Shown in pieces: positions 34,348 through 41,626 of a stretch of 64,000 nucleotides of DNA (position 1 is its first letter; every line of letters begins with the position of its first letter). The notes beneath the pieces were generated by a model that was given only the letters and a program-made list of their open reading frames with translations, ran no database searches and had not been told where the DNA came from. Origin of the DNA: Polynucleobacter parvulilacunae (GTDB taxonomy: Bacteria; Pseudomonadota; Gammaproteobacteria; Burkholderiales; Burkholderiaceae); contig NZ_JACVPW010000002.1 of NCBI RefSeq assembly GCF_018881715.1, positions 310,001-374,000 of the forward strand. Direction: 5' to 3'. Both the position numbers and the translations under genes were made by a program.

Positions 34348-34365
34348 ATAGCACTTTAGCTCTAG
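34348..34365 (-). promoter_or_regulatory. 18-bp regulatory motif, copy a
   Basis: Minus strand reads CTAGAGCTAAAGTGCTAT, 57 bp upstream of the small secreted protein at 34291. Shares the TAGAGCTAAAGTnnTA core with four other sites in this 4-kb region. Confidence 0.7.
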
Positions 34366-34461
34366 CCACGTATTTTTCATGATTTTTTCGAAGACCCCAA
34401 TGGTGCGAATTTAGAAAAATCCATTAAATAGGTCGTTTAAATAAAGGTTGAGGCCAAAATA

Positions 34462-34475
34462 TTGATCTTGGTCAA
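34462..34475 (+). promoter_or_regulatory. FNR/Anr-like box
   Basis: TTGATCTTGGTCAA matches the consensus TTGATnnnnATCAA at 9 of 10 defined positions. It sits inside a longer perfect inverted repeat (AATATTGA..TCAATATT), 8 bp upstream of motif copy b and about 100 bp before the response-regulator gene. Oxygen-linked control is inferred. Confidence 0.55.
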
Positions 34476-34483
34476 TATTAGCC

Positions 34484-34501
34484 CTAGAGCTAAAGTACTA
34501 G
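34484..34501 (+). promoter_or_regulatory. 18-bp regulatory motif, copy b
   Basis: CTAGAGCTAAAGTACTAG, with CTAG at both ends, 74 bp upstream of the response-regulator ATG. A CATAAT box starts about 21 bp downstream. Suggests autoregulation. Confidence 0.7.
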
Positions 34502-34575
34502 TAGAAATCGTGATACAAATGACATAATTATTCCTCCCAATATAAGCAATAAATAAAGTAAAAATAAGGACTTAC

Positions 34576-35169
34576 ATGCATCCCGTGTCATTGTTGATCG
34601 TCGACGATCATCCGGTCTACAGGGATGCCCTACATCAGTTCCTTACTCGAAAATTCTTTTCCTCCGGCACTCAAGTATTTTCAGCAAACTCGATTAAAGA
34701 GGGTCTCAATATAGTCCGCTCAAAAAAGTCCAAATGGATCATTCTTTTGGACCTATTAATCCCAGATTCAGAAAACCAACTATTCGGAATCCAAGAGTTT
34801 AAGAAGTGTGAAGACATCATAGCAATTGCTGCGATTTCAGGTCTGGAACAAGAAAGTTTAGAAAAAGAGTGTCTTGATGCTGGTTGTAGCATCTTTATTC
34901 CGAAAAGTAGTGACACCTCTTATATTTATCAAAGTCTGTGCAGCTTGATGGGATTGAGCCCAAACGAGGCTGAACTGACCCAGCTTACCGATAGACAAAA
35001 ACAAATTCTGAGCCACATTTCTAATGGTGACTCCAATAAGATGATCGCCTACTCCCTCAACATCAGTGAGCAGACTGTAAAAGTGCACTTAGGTGAGATC
35101 TTTAAGAAAATCAAAGTATTTAACCGTACACAAGCTGTTATTAAAGCCAAAGAGAACGGGTGGGTATAA
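34576..35169 (+). CDS. LuxR/NarL-type response regulator
   Basis: A 197-aa two-component regulator. Receiver domain residues about 1-120: acidic pair in LLIVDDHPVYRDAL, phospho-acceptor Asp in WIILLDLLIP, Lys in FIPKSSD. LuxR-type HTH about 135-197: LTDRQKQILSHISNGDSNKMIAYSLNISEQTVKVHLGEIFKKI. It lies 3 bp before the hybrid kinase gene and is its likely partner. NarL-type regulators bind short inverted or direct repeats; the TAGAGCTAAAGT sites around this locus are the obvious candidates. Confidence 0.93.
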   Translation: MHPVSLLIVDDHPVYRDALHQFLTRKFFSSGTQVFSANSIKEGLNIVRSKKSKWIILLDLLIPDSENQLFGIQEFKKCEDIIAIAAISGLEQESLEKECLDAGCSIFIPKSSDTSYIYQSLCSLMGLSPNEAELTQLTDRQKQILSHISNGDSNKMIAYSLNISEQTVKVHLGEIFKKIKVFNRTQAVIKAKENGWV

Positions 35170-35172
35170 AAC

Positions 35173-36930
35173 ATGGATACCTTCTCAATAGAAAACAACA
35201 ACGAATTGCTGCTGGAAGAAAAGTATCAATTTCTTGAAACAGCCTCTAAAGCCAATACGGCTGGAACAGTTATTGGACCCCTGCTCACTGGTATCTTAGT
35301 ATTTCAGGAGGCGCCACTTGGTCCGCTTTCTATCTGGCTAGGAACCATGTTGGTCTGCGTAATTTTCAGGGCCTATATGGTCTTGACTAGGAACAAAGAT
35401 CAACAGCTATCGGTCAAACGAAAAATATTCAACCTGAATCTTGGTGTATTTACTGTTACTGCATGTTGGGGCTTAGGCTGGCTCATCGTTGCACCAACCC
35501 TTCCCTTTAACTTACAGTGCTTATATCTATTGATGAGCTCAACGGCTGTGTTTGTAGGTCTTTATGGCTATTCTATTCATCGCTCAACCTTTATCTGCTT
35601 TGCGCTACCAATCTTTGCAGGTCAGTTTATTTCCAGCCTTACACCTCCGCTCATGTTTCCATGGCCGATTCTCATGGGTGAATTTGCATTCTCGTTATAC
35701 GCAATAAAGATGTCATCATATTTTTCTAGCTCATGGGTTAAAACAGTGAGCCTACAAATTCAAAATCAAACCCTCAATAAAGAACTAGAGCTTGAGCGCA
35801 ATACTGCAATTGCGGCAAATATCGCTAAATCAAAATTTATTGCGACAGCCAGCCATGACCTCAGGCAGCCACTTCATGCCGTCAATATTTATCTAGATCT
35901 ATTTGAGCCAAATAAACTCAACCACAAGGAAAAGATTAACTTTCTGCAAATTAGAAAAAGTATCCAAACCTTAAACTCTATGTTTAAGTCCCTTCTAGAC
36001 TTGAGCAAATTAGATGCGGGTGCATCCGATAAGTTAGCAAAGCCTTTTGAGCTCATAGAACTAATTGGCTTCCTATCCAATACATTCACCCCAATCGCAA
36101 CAAATAAAAACCTAGTGCTCCAGTTTGAATTCTTGAATATGGGAATTAATGGCGATAAGTTTCTACTGCAGCAGCTGCTTGGGAACTTGATATCTAATGC
36201 AATTCAATACACTGCATCAGGAACGGTGGAAGTCAAACTTAACTCTCATAATGGTTGCTTGCATATATCTATAAAAGATACGGGCTATGGAATTGATTCA
36301 GCCCTGCTGGATAAGATTTTTGATGAATTCTTTAGGGTGGACAGCACCCGAAACATGCATGATGGGCTTGGGTTGGGTCTCTCGATTGTCAAGAGGCTTT
36401 GCAAAACGTCTAATACAGACCTCGCTGTTGAATCTATTTTGGGATCCGGAACTACTTTCAAGTTGCAAACCAAATACTCCACAACTGCATTACCAGATGA
36501 GGTAGAAACACCAGCAACCCACTCACCCGAACACAAGCTAGGATCACAAGACTTTCTTTTGGAGGCCAAAAATATTGCAGTCTTTGAGGATGACCACACT
36601 ATTTTTGAAGCTTATAAGCAAGCGTTGACACAAAATGGGTTCAACGTCCTTTCGCTCTCAGAGGATAGCCGGGACTTGGCAAATCAATTAGCCAATATTA
36701 ATCATATTGATTGCATCCTCAGTGACTATCGCCTAGAAACTACTACTGGAGATCTCATCATTCAACAGCTACGTGATAGTTTTGGCATAGACATTCCATC
36801 CATCATCATTACTGCAGACACCTCTCCCCAGCATATCCAGTTATTCAAAGGTCTGAATATTGAGGTGTTGTATAAGCCGATCGGCTATAGCGATATCGTT
36901 GATGCAATTAAATTACTACTACAAAAATAA
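35173..36930 (+). CDS. Hybrid sensor histidine kinase with C-terminal receiver
   Basis: A 585-aa membrane kinase. Residues about 25-195 hold six or so hydrophobic helices without an obvious periplasmic sensor domain. A short coiled coil follows, then HisKA with FIATASHDLRQPLHAV (His about 228), an HATPase with NLISNAIQYT and DTGYGIDSALLDKIF..GLGLGLSIV, and a receiver domain from about 470 (VFEDDHTIF, Asp about 518 in LSDYRL, Lys in YKPI). The HDLRQPLH box marks the group that signals to LuxR-type regulators, fitting the upstream gene. The stimulus is unknown; the membrane part itself may sense it. Confidence 0.92.
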   Translation: MDTFSIENNNELLLEEKYQFLETASKANTAGTVIGPLLTGILVFQEAPLGPLSIWLGTMLVCVIFRAYMVLTRNKDQQLSVKRKIFNLNLGVFTVTACWGLGWLIVAPTLPFNLQCLYLLMSSTAVFVGLYGYSIHRSTFICFALPIFAGQFISSLTPPLMFPWPILMGEFAFSLYAIKMSSYFSSSWVKTVSLQIQNQTLNKELELERNTAIAANIAKSKFIATASHDLRQPLHAVNIYLDLFEPNKLNHKEKINFLQIRKSIQTLNSMFKSLLDLSKLDAGASDKLAKPFELIELIGFLSNTFTPIATNKNLVLQFEFLNMGINGDKFLLQQLLGNLISNAIQYTASGTVEVKLNSHNGCLHISIKDTGYGIDSALLDKIFDEFFRVDSTRNMHDGLGLGLSIVKRLCKTSNTDLAVESILGSGTTFKLQTKYSTTALPDEVETPATHSPEHKLGSQDFLLEAKNIAVFEDDHTIFEAYKQALTQNGFNVLSLSEDSRDLANQLANINHIDCILSDYRLETTTGDLIIQQLRDSFGIDIPSIIITADTSPQHIQLFKGLNIEVLYKPIGYSDIVDAIKLLLQK

Positions 36931-36950
36931 CATCATTTACAGGAACACAA

Positions 36951-37658
36951 ATGAGCGCATTTAAATACATTTGCATTGCAAGCATTATTACAATTACAGT
37001 TTCTACATATGCTTATGCAGAGACCAAAGCAAATCCGTGGTCTGGCGCATACGGGCAAGTGGGCTTAATTGGCTACGAGAGCTACATACCCAAAGGTGCG
37101 AGTGGGACAACCACAACCGCAAGTGGGATTACGTTTCCGAATTCCTCAACCGCAAATCATGCCAATGGACCTGCAGCCAATATCGGAATCGGCTACAACT
37201 TTGATCTTGGCAGTAGCTATTTATTAGGTATCGGCGCAGCTTTGTACCTAGGTCACTCTAGATCTGCAAGCTCTACACTTGTTACAACTACGCCCGCTGG
37301 GGCATCCGTGAAAACTGGCACATATGATGCATCTAACATCTTCAGCTTTTCCCTACTTCCAGGCTATATGATTAATGAGACACACTTAGTATATGCAAAG
37401 GTAGGGTACGCTGGGTCAACAATCAACGCCAATTCTTCAGGAAATTACCCTCAGCAATCCAATAGGGTCAATGGAACTGTCTATGGCATTGGCTACAAGC
37501 AATTTATATCTGGCTCTATCTACGCCTTTGGCGAGGGGAACTACGCCGTGAATAGAGCAAAGGCGGTCACCGTTCTAACAGATAGTGGTGCAACCGTAAA
37601 ATCCACTGCAGATGCAACTGGTTACGACTTTGTCTTTGGTGTTGGCTATCACTTCTAA
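36951..37658 (+). CDS. Outer-membrane beta-barrel protein
   Basis: A 235-aa protein with a signal peptide (IASIITITVSTYAYA), alternating beta-strand pattern, Gly/Tyr/Ser-rich loops and a C-terminal ATGYDFVFGVGYHF ending in Phe. It resembles the small 8-stranded porin-like proteins (OmpA/OmpW-like barrel). It lies 20 bp after the kinase gene, so it may be in the same transcript and could be part of the sensing or an output. Exact family unresolved. Confidence 0.8.
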   Translation: MSAFKYICIASIITITVSTYAYAETKANPWSGAYGQVGLIGYESYIPKGASGTTTTASGITFPNSSTANHANGPAANIGIGYNFDLGSSYLLGIGAALYLGHSRSASSTLVTTTPAGASVKTGTYDASNIFSFSLLPGYMINETHLVYAKVGYAGSTINANSSGNYPQQSNRVNGTVYGIGYKQFISGSIYAFGEGNYAVNRAKAVTVLTDSGATVKSTADATGYDFVFGVGYHF

Positions 37659-37687
37659 AAGCTACGCCCAAAAATGAATCAAAAAAA

Positions 37688-37705
37688 ACCACCCCTAGGG
37701 GTGGT
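37688..37705. terminator. Terminator between barrel protein and small peptide gene
   Basis: ACCACCCC-TA-GGGGTGGT with eight As before it, so on the minus strand the stem is followed by TTTTTTTT. It ends the 53-aa gene at 37984 and may also act on the plus strand. Confidence 0.82.
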
Positions 37706-37808
37706 ATTAATATTCAAAAATCTGTCAAGGAAATTTGAATAGTTAGGAACCTCCTTTATAACCTACCAAATCTAGAAGTGGTAAATTTTAATCAAGATTA
37801 TCTGACGT

Positions 37809-37826
37809 CTAGAGCTAAAGTATTAG
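37809..37826 (+). promoter_or_regulatory. 18-bp regulatory motif, copy c
   Basis: CTAGAGCTAAAGTATTAG. It overlaps the stop codon of the small minus-strand gene at 37823, so its position differs from the other copies, which sit upstream of genes. Confidence 0.6.
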
Positions 37827-37984
37827 TCCTGAGCAATCCCAGCATTACCCATTGCATCTGAGTGAATACTTTGCGCTGCATGAGCTTGCTCTTCTGCGTT
37901 AAATTTATTGAATGCCATTGCACTTGCCAAACCCATCAAGAATGCACATATCGCTACGATTAAATTTGTACTGAGTTTTCCCAC
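37823..37984 (-). CDS. Small secreted peptide (53 aa), not in ORF track
   Basis: A 53-aa reading frame starting with GTG: signal peptide (LIVAICAFLMGLASAMA) and a mature part of about 29 residues, FNKFNAEEQAHAAQSIHSDAMGNAGIAQD. The GTG is preceded by GGGGAAGAAAA. Support comes from the classic signal-peptide pattern, a terminator behind the stop, divergent placement with motif copies d and e upstream, and the SIHSxAM tail shared with the 34291 gene. Function unknown; too short for the ORF list. Confidence 0.62.
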   Translation of the reverse strand: MGKLSTNLIVAICAFLMGLASAMAFNKFNAEEQAHAAQSIHSDAMGNAGIAQD

Positions 37985-38081
37985 TTTTCTTCCCCATATA
38001 AATTAAAAAATAAAAGCTAATCTCTTTAGCCGGGAGAATAGTAATTCATAAAACAGAAAAGATTTGTGAAATTTATACTTG

Positions 38082-38099
38082 GTAGAGCTAAAGTATTAG
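38082..38099 (+). promoter_or_regulatory. 18-bp regulatory motif, copy d
   Basis: GTAGAGCTAAAGTATTAG, between the divergent small peptide (37984) and secreted protein (38199) genes. Start-to-start distance to copy e is 35 bp. Confidence 0.68.
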
Positions 38100-38116
38100 C
38101 TCAATTCATCAACGCA

Positions 38117-38134
38117 ATAGAGCTAAAGTTTTAT
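38117..38134 (+). promoter_or_regulatory. 18-bp regulatory motif, copy e
   Basis: ATAGAGCTAAAGTTTTAT, 64 bp upstream of the 38199 gene, followed about 16 bp later by TAAATT, a possible -10 box. Confidence 0.66.
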
Positions 38135-38198
38135 ATACATAAGTCACCTCTAAATTTATTCTTCATATCACTTAAAACCCATTTGGCAGACTTAGTTA

Positions 38199-38543
38199 AT
38201 GAAGAAAATCTTTTTAGTGATCACCCTATTTGCTCTAATGAATCAAGCGCAGGCCTATGAACCGAGTGAATGCGACGGTATGTCGATCTGGAAAAAATCC
38301 ATAAAAAATTCTCCGGACATCATGACGCGTACTTGCAATATATTTGGGATGAACTACATTGAGGTTAAGAGTCAACTAAAGGAAAATCGCTGTATTGTTG
38401 TAACCAATACAAAAACAGGTGATCAATGGAAGTATTTCTTCTTGCACAAGCAATCCATCAAGTCATTGGGAAGTCCTCTCCTTGATCCAGAAGATTTCAC
38501 TGTTGCATCAAATAGCGTAAAAGAGGGTCGTTGCAACTCATAA
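38199..38543 (+). CDS. Small secreted protein, unknown function
   Basis: A 114-aa protein with a short signal peptide (FLVITLFALMNQAQA) and four cysteines in the mature part (SECDG, RTCNIF, NRCIVV, GRCNS), suggesting two disulphides. No family recognised. Two copies of the 18-bp motif lie upstream, so it likely belongs to the response-regulator regulon. Confidence 0.72.
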   Translation: MKKIFLVITLFALMNQAQAYEPSECDGMSIWKKSIKNSPDIMTRTCNIFGMNYIEVKSQLKENRCIVVTNTKTGDQWKYFFLHKQSIKSLGSPLLDPEDFTVASNSVKEGRCNS

Positions 38544-38577
38544 CTCGTTATCACCTTCTGAATTAGTACATTAGTAG

Positions 38578-38601
38578 AAAAGCCACCCGCAGGTGGCTTT
38601 T
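38578..38601. terminator. Bidirectional terminator
   Basis: AAAAGCCACC-CGCA-GGTGGCTTTT, identical stem and loop to the hairpin at 24786; lies between convergent genes. Confidence 0.92.
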
Positions 38602-38621
38602 AATCTTTGAGGAAGTTATTA

Positions 38622-38804
38622 CTACTCATCCCAAGGAAATCGAGCGCGGGATAAATCTTCCATGATTTCTCGCTTACTGTGACCAGGTCTCCTGGGATAA
38701 CCAGAGTCCCACTTGCTTTCAATCTCACGATCAGAAGGGGCTTCTTTTTCCGTGTCTTGAAGCCCTTCTTTGTTGTCAGGCTCTGCATTGGAGTGATTGG
38801 TCAT
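38622..38804 (-). CDS. Small acidic/hydrophilic protein, unknown
   Basis: A 60-aa hydrophilic protein (MTNHSNAEPDNKEGLQDTEKE...SRARFPWDE). It is the likely last gene of the VOC-HMGL-CoA-transferase operon, 28 bp after the VOC gene. No domain is recognised. A 62-aa ORF overlaps it in another frame (38600-38788) but has a less protein-like composition and lacks context. Moderate confidence that it is expressed. Confidence 0.5.
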   Translation of the reverse strand: MTNHSNAEPDNKEGLQDTEKEAPSDREIESKWDSGYPRRPGHSKREIMEDLSRARFPWDE

Positions 38805-38832
38805 CTGAGTTGGTGCAATATTGCAGGAGTTT

Positions 38833-39225
38833 TCAAATTAACTCAGAGATTTCAATTAGGTTCTGATCTGGATCACGAACATATACTGAGTTAATCTTTT
38901 TTGTAGCTCCAGTACGAATGACTGGGCCTTCAATAATTGGCCAATCTTCCGCTTTCAGCTTTTCAATTACTTGCTCAAGTGGGCGATCAGCGATAAAGCA
39001 AAGATCCAATGATCCTGGAGTCGGTATATCTGCCTTAGGCTCAAACTCTTTACCTGTAATGTGCAGATTGATCTTTTGATTGCCGAACTTAAAAGCTTTG
39101 CGCTCGACTGGTGGGGTACCGCCAATAAAAGACTCTAGTTTCATGCCCATCACGCGGGTATAAAAGTCCTCGCATTCCACTTCTTTTGAGGTGGTGAGTA
39201 CTAAGTGATCTAAATGGTCAATCAT
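38833..39225 (-). CDS. VOC-superfamily (glyoxalase-like) protein
   Basis: A 130-aa single-module protein of the vicinal-oxygen-chelate fold: IDHLDHLVLTTSKEVECEDFYTRVMGMKL at the start, INLHITGKEFEPKA, and VYVRDPDQNLIEISE at the end, where the final Glu and the early His are typical metal ligands. Possible roles are glyoxalase, dioxygenase or epimerase; dimer needed. It follows the HMGL gene by 14 bp in an operon. Confidence 0.85.
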   Translation of the reverse strand: MIDHLDHLVLTTSKEVECEDFYTRVMGMKLESFIGGTPPVERKAFKFGNQKINLHITGKEFEPKADIPTPGSLDLCFIADRPLEQVIEKLKAEDWPIIEGPVIRTGATKKINSVYVRDPDQNLIEISELI

Positions 39226-39239
39226 GATTAACTTCGGAC

Positions 39240-40175
39240 TTATTGAGCGCGGCGCAATTCATCTACGTAACTTGGCTCAGGGTGCAATGTGCAAGTACTA
39301 CCAGCCTTAGCGACTTGACCAGGGACCTCGTGACCTACGATCTGTGGCAATTCTTTAGCAAGGTGCAATAACTTGGGAATGTTCATCCCGGTCTCGTAAC
39401 CCATAGCATCGAGCATATGAATAGCATCTTCACTTGAGATATTGCCGCTTGCGCCAGGCGCGTATGGACAGCCGCCTAATCCGCCTAGTGAGCCATCAAA
39501 GCGAACGATGCCCGATTGCACGGCGGCCAGGACATTAGCTAAGCCCATACCTCTGGTGTTATGAAAGTGCATAGTGAGTTGTATATTGGGAAAGCTTTTT
39601 TGCAATGACTCGCTCATTCTTTTAACTTGATCTGGATTAGCCATACCTGTTGTGTCGCAAATGGTGAGGCCTCGCACACCTAGATCAGCAAAGCGTTGCG
39701 CAAAGCCTTCCACTACTGCTTGAGAAACTTCACCTTCCATAGGGCAGCCAAAGCAGGTGGAGAGTGAAATATTAATCGGCGTTCTGCCATCAACATATTT
39801 GATCACTTCGGCCAATCCAGAGAAGCTCTTTTCTCTACCCATGCGCAGATTTGCTAAGTTATGGGTCTCTGATGTGGACATCACGAGGTTGAACTCATCC
39901 GCTTTGGATTCAAAAGCGCGCTCTGCACCTCTTAAATTAGGTACCAGTACGGTGTATTCCACTCCGGGAACGCGCTTAATGCGACCCATCACCTCTTCGG
40001 CATCGCGCAGCATTGGAATAGCCTTAGGTGATGTAAAGGAGGTCACCTCGATTTTGGCATAGCCGCATTCACTCAAAGCATCAACCAGCTTTACCTTGTC
40101 ATCAGTTGGCACAAAATTGGCCTCAATCTGAAAGCCATCTCTGGTTACTACATCATTGAAATAAATTCTGGTCAT
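39240..40175 (-). CDS. HMG-CoA lyase-family enzyme
   Basis: A 311-aa TIM-barrel lyase of the HMGL-like family. It shows VVTRDGFQIE (substrate/metal region; standard is RDGLQ), VTSFTSPKAIPMLRDA, TMHFHNTRGMGLANVLAA (metal His pair) and GGLGGCPYAPGASGN, the HMGL cysteine loop. It should cleave a 3-hydroxy-3-methylacyl-CoA into acetyl-CoA or pyruvate plus an acid. With the CoA-transferase upstream it could form a short route that activates and then splits a dicarboxylic acid. Substrate is inferred only. Confidence 0.87.
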   Translation of the reverse strand: MTRIYFNDVVTRDGFQIEANFVPTDDKVKLVDALSECGYAKIEVTSFTSPKAIPMLRDAEEVMGRIKRVPGVEYTVLVPNLRGAERAFESKADEFNLVMSTSETHNLANLRMGREKSFSGLAEVIKYVDGRTPINISLSTCFGCPMEGEVSQAVVEGFAQRFADLGVRGLTICDTTGMANPDQVKRMSESLQKSFPNIQLTMHFHNTRGMGLANVLAAVQSGIVRFDGSLGGLGGCPYAPGASGNISSEDAIHMLDAMGYETGMNIPKLLHLAKELPQIVGHEVPGQVAKAGSTCTLHPEPSYVDELRRAQ

Positions 40176-40215
40176 ATTATTTTCTTCTTAGTCTCTTTAC
40201 TTATTTATCTTTTTT

Positions 40216-40244
40216 ATTTTTTTATTTTTTTATTTTTTTATTTT
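40216..40244. repeat. 8-bp microsatellite (ATTTTTTT)n
   Basis: A recurs exactly every 8 bp (40216, 40224, 40232, 40240) in an otherwise all-T run. It lies in the gap between the CoA-transferase stop and the HMGL start; on the coding strand it is (AAAAAAAT)n. Confidence 0.85.
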
Positions 40245-40253
40245 CTTCTATTT

Positions 40254-41447
40254 TCACTTAGTAAATGCAATACCGCGCTCTTTTAAGGATGCGACTTGGT
40301 GATCACTTAAGCCAATGCTCTTCAAGATCTCATCAGTGTTCTGCCCGATATCTGGGGCAAGCGTCTTAATGGACCCTGGCGTACGCGACAGCTTCGGAAT
40401 TACACCAGGTACGTCGACCTTGCTGCCATCTTTCATCTGAATGGTCTGAATGTTTTCTCTTGCCTTGTAGTGTGGATCATTGGCAATATCAGCAACGGTA
40501 TAGATACGTCCCGCAGGTACCGCAACCGAATCCAGCGCATCCAAGGCTTTAGTGGTGCTGACTGTTTTAGTCCACTCACCAATTGCTTGATCAAGTTCAG
40601 CTACTCGCTTTACACGTCCATCGTTATTTTCTAACTGCGGATCATTACCTAAATCATCGCGCCCGATGACAGTCATCAAGCGCTTGAAGATGCTATCGCC
40701 GTTACCAGCAACTAATACATAGCCGCCATCAGCGCACTGATAAGCATTAGTTGGGGCAATACCAGGCAAGGCGCTACCTGCCGCTTGGCGCACTTCACCA
40801 AATGCGCTGTACTCAGGGAGCAGGCTTTCCATGCAATTGAATACCGCTTCATATAGAGCAATATCAATGATCTGACCTTTGCCGCTGTTATGACGCTCTT
40901 GTAATGCCAACAAAATACCAATCACACCATGCAAGGATGCCAAGGTATCACCGATACTGATACCCACGCGTACTGGCACTCTGCCTGGTTCCGCAGTGAG
41001 GTGACGTAAGCCACCCATCGCTTCAGCAACCACACCAAATCCGGGCTTATCTCTGTAAGGACCAGTTTGGCCATAACCACTAATGCGAAGCACAACTAAC
41101 TTTGGGTTGAGCTCGAGTAATTTTTCTGGATCAAGACCCCAGCCCTCTAATGTGCCAGGGCGAAAGTTTTCAATTAATACGTCCGCCTCTTTGACTAAAG
41201 TTCTGACGATATCTTGAGCTTCGACTTCTTTTAAATCCAATGAGAGTGAACGTTTATTGCGTGACTGTACTTGCCACCAAATGGATGTGTCATCTTTTAA
41301 TAGTCGCCACTTACGCAAGGCATCGCCAACTTTAGGCGGCTCAATCTTAATAACATCAGCTCCGAAATCGGCTAATGTTTTAGCAGCAAAGGGTCCGGCA
41401 ATGAGTTGCCCCATCTCCACGACTTTTAACTTAGATAACGGCTCCAT
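40254..41447 (-). CDS. Class III (CaiB/BaiF) CoA-transferase
   Basis: A 397-aa enzyme moving CoA between carboxylic acids. It begins MEPLSKLKVVEMGQLIAGPFAAKTLADFGADVIKIEPP, the standard family start, with catalytic Asp expected in the ALYEAVFNCMES region. The ORF track gives a start at 41489, but AGGGGA lies before the ATG at 41447 and the homologous region begins there. It heads the operon with HMGL and VOC genes; the direct repeat at 41490-41522 lies just upstream. Confidence 0.88.
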   Translation of the reverse strand: MEPLSKLKVVEMGQLIAGPFAAKTLADFGADVIKIEPPKVGDALRKWRLLKDDTSIWWQVQSRNKRSLSLDLKEVEAQDIVRTLVKEADVLIENFRPGTLEGWGLDPEKLLELNPKLVVLRISGYGQTGPYRDKPGFGVVAEAMGGLRHLTAEPGRVPVRVGISIGDTLASLHGVIGILLALQERHNSGKGQIIDIALYEAVFNCMESLLPEYSAFGEVRQAAGSALPGIAPTNAYQCADGGYVLVAGNGDSIFKRLMTVIGRDDLGNDPQLENNDGRVKRVAELDQAIGEWTKTVSTTKALDALDSVAVPAGRIYTVADIANDPHYKARENIQTIQMKDGSKVDVPGVIPKLSRTPGSIKTLAPDIGQNTDEILKSIGLSDHQVASLKERGIAFTK

Positions 41448-41489
41448 TACATCCCCTGAAATACGCGTTAGTGCAGTGCTATCCTGCAT

Positions 41490-41522
41490 TTTTAAGACTT
41501 ATATTGTCATTTTAAGACCTAT
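41490..41522. promoter_or_regulatory. Direct repeat upstream of CoA-transferase gene
   Basis: TTTTAAGACTTAT (41490-41502) and TTTTAAGACCTAT (41510-41522), 12 of 13 identical and 20 bp start to start, about two helical turns. Candidate regulator site; regulator unknown (no regulator gene adjoins). Confidence 0.4.
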
Positions 41523-41626
41523 CCCGCTGAACTTTCATAGACATCCATTTCAAAGCAATTGAGAGTCTATATACCCATAAACCCTGGGGGTAAGAATGAA
41601 ATCCCGACAAGATATAGAATGAATTT

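Noticed and set aside
38066-38260. 64-aa ORF covering motif copies d and e
   Set aside because: Mostly non-coding regulatory sequence, overlapping the start of the 38199 secreted protein in a different frame.
38600-38788. 62-aa ORF overlapping the small hydrophilic gene at 38622
   Set aside because: Alternative frame runs into the terminator and has a less plausible composition.
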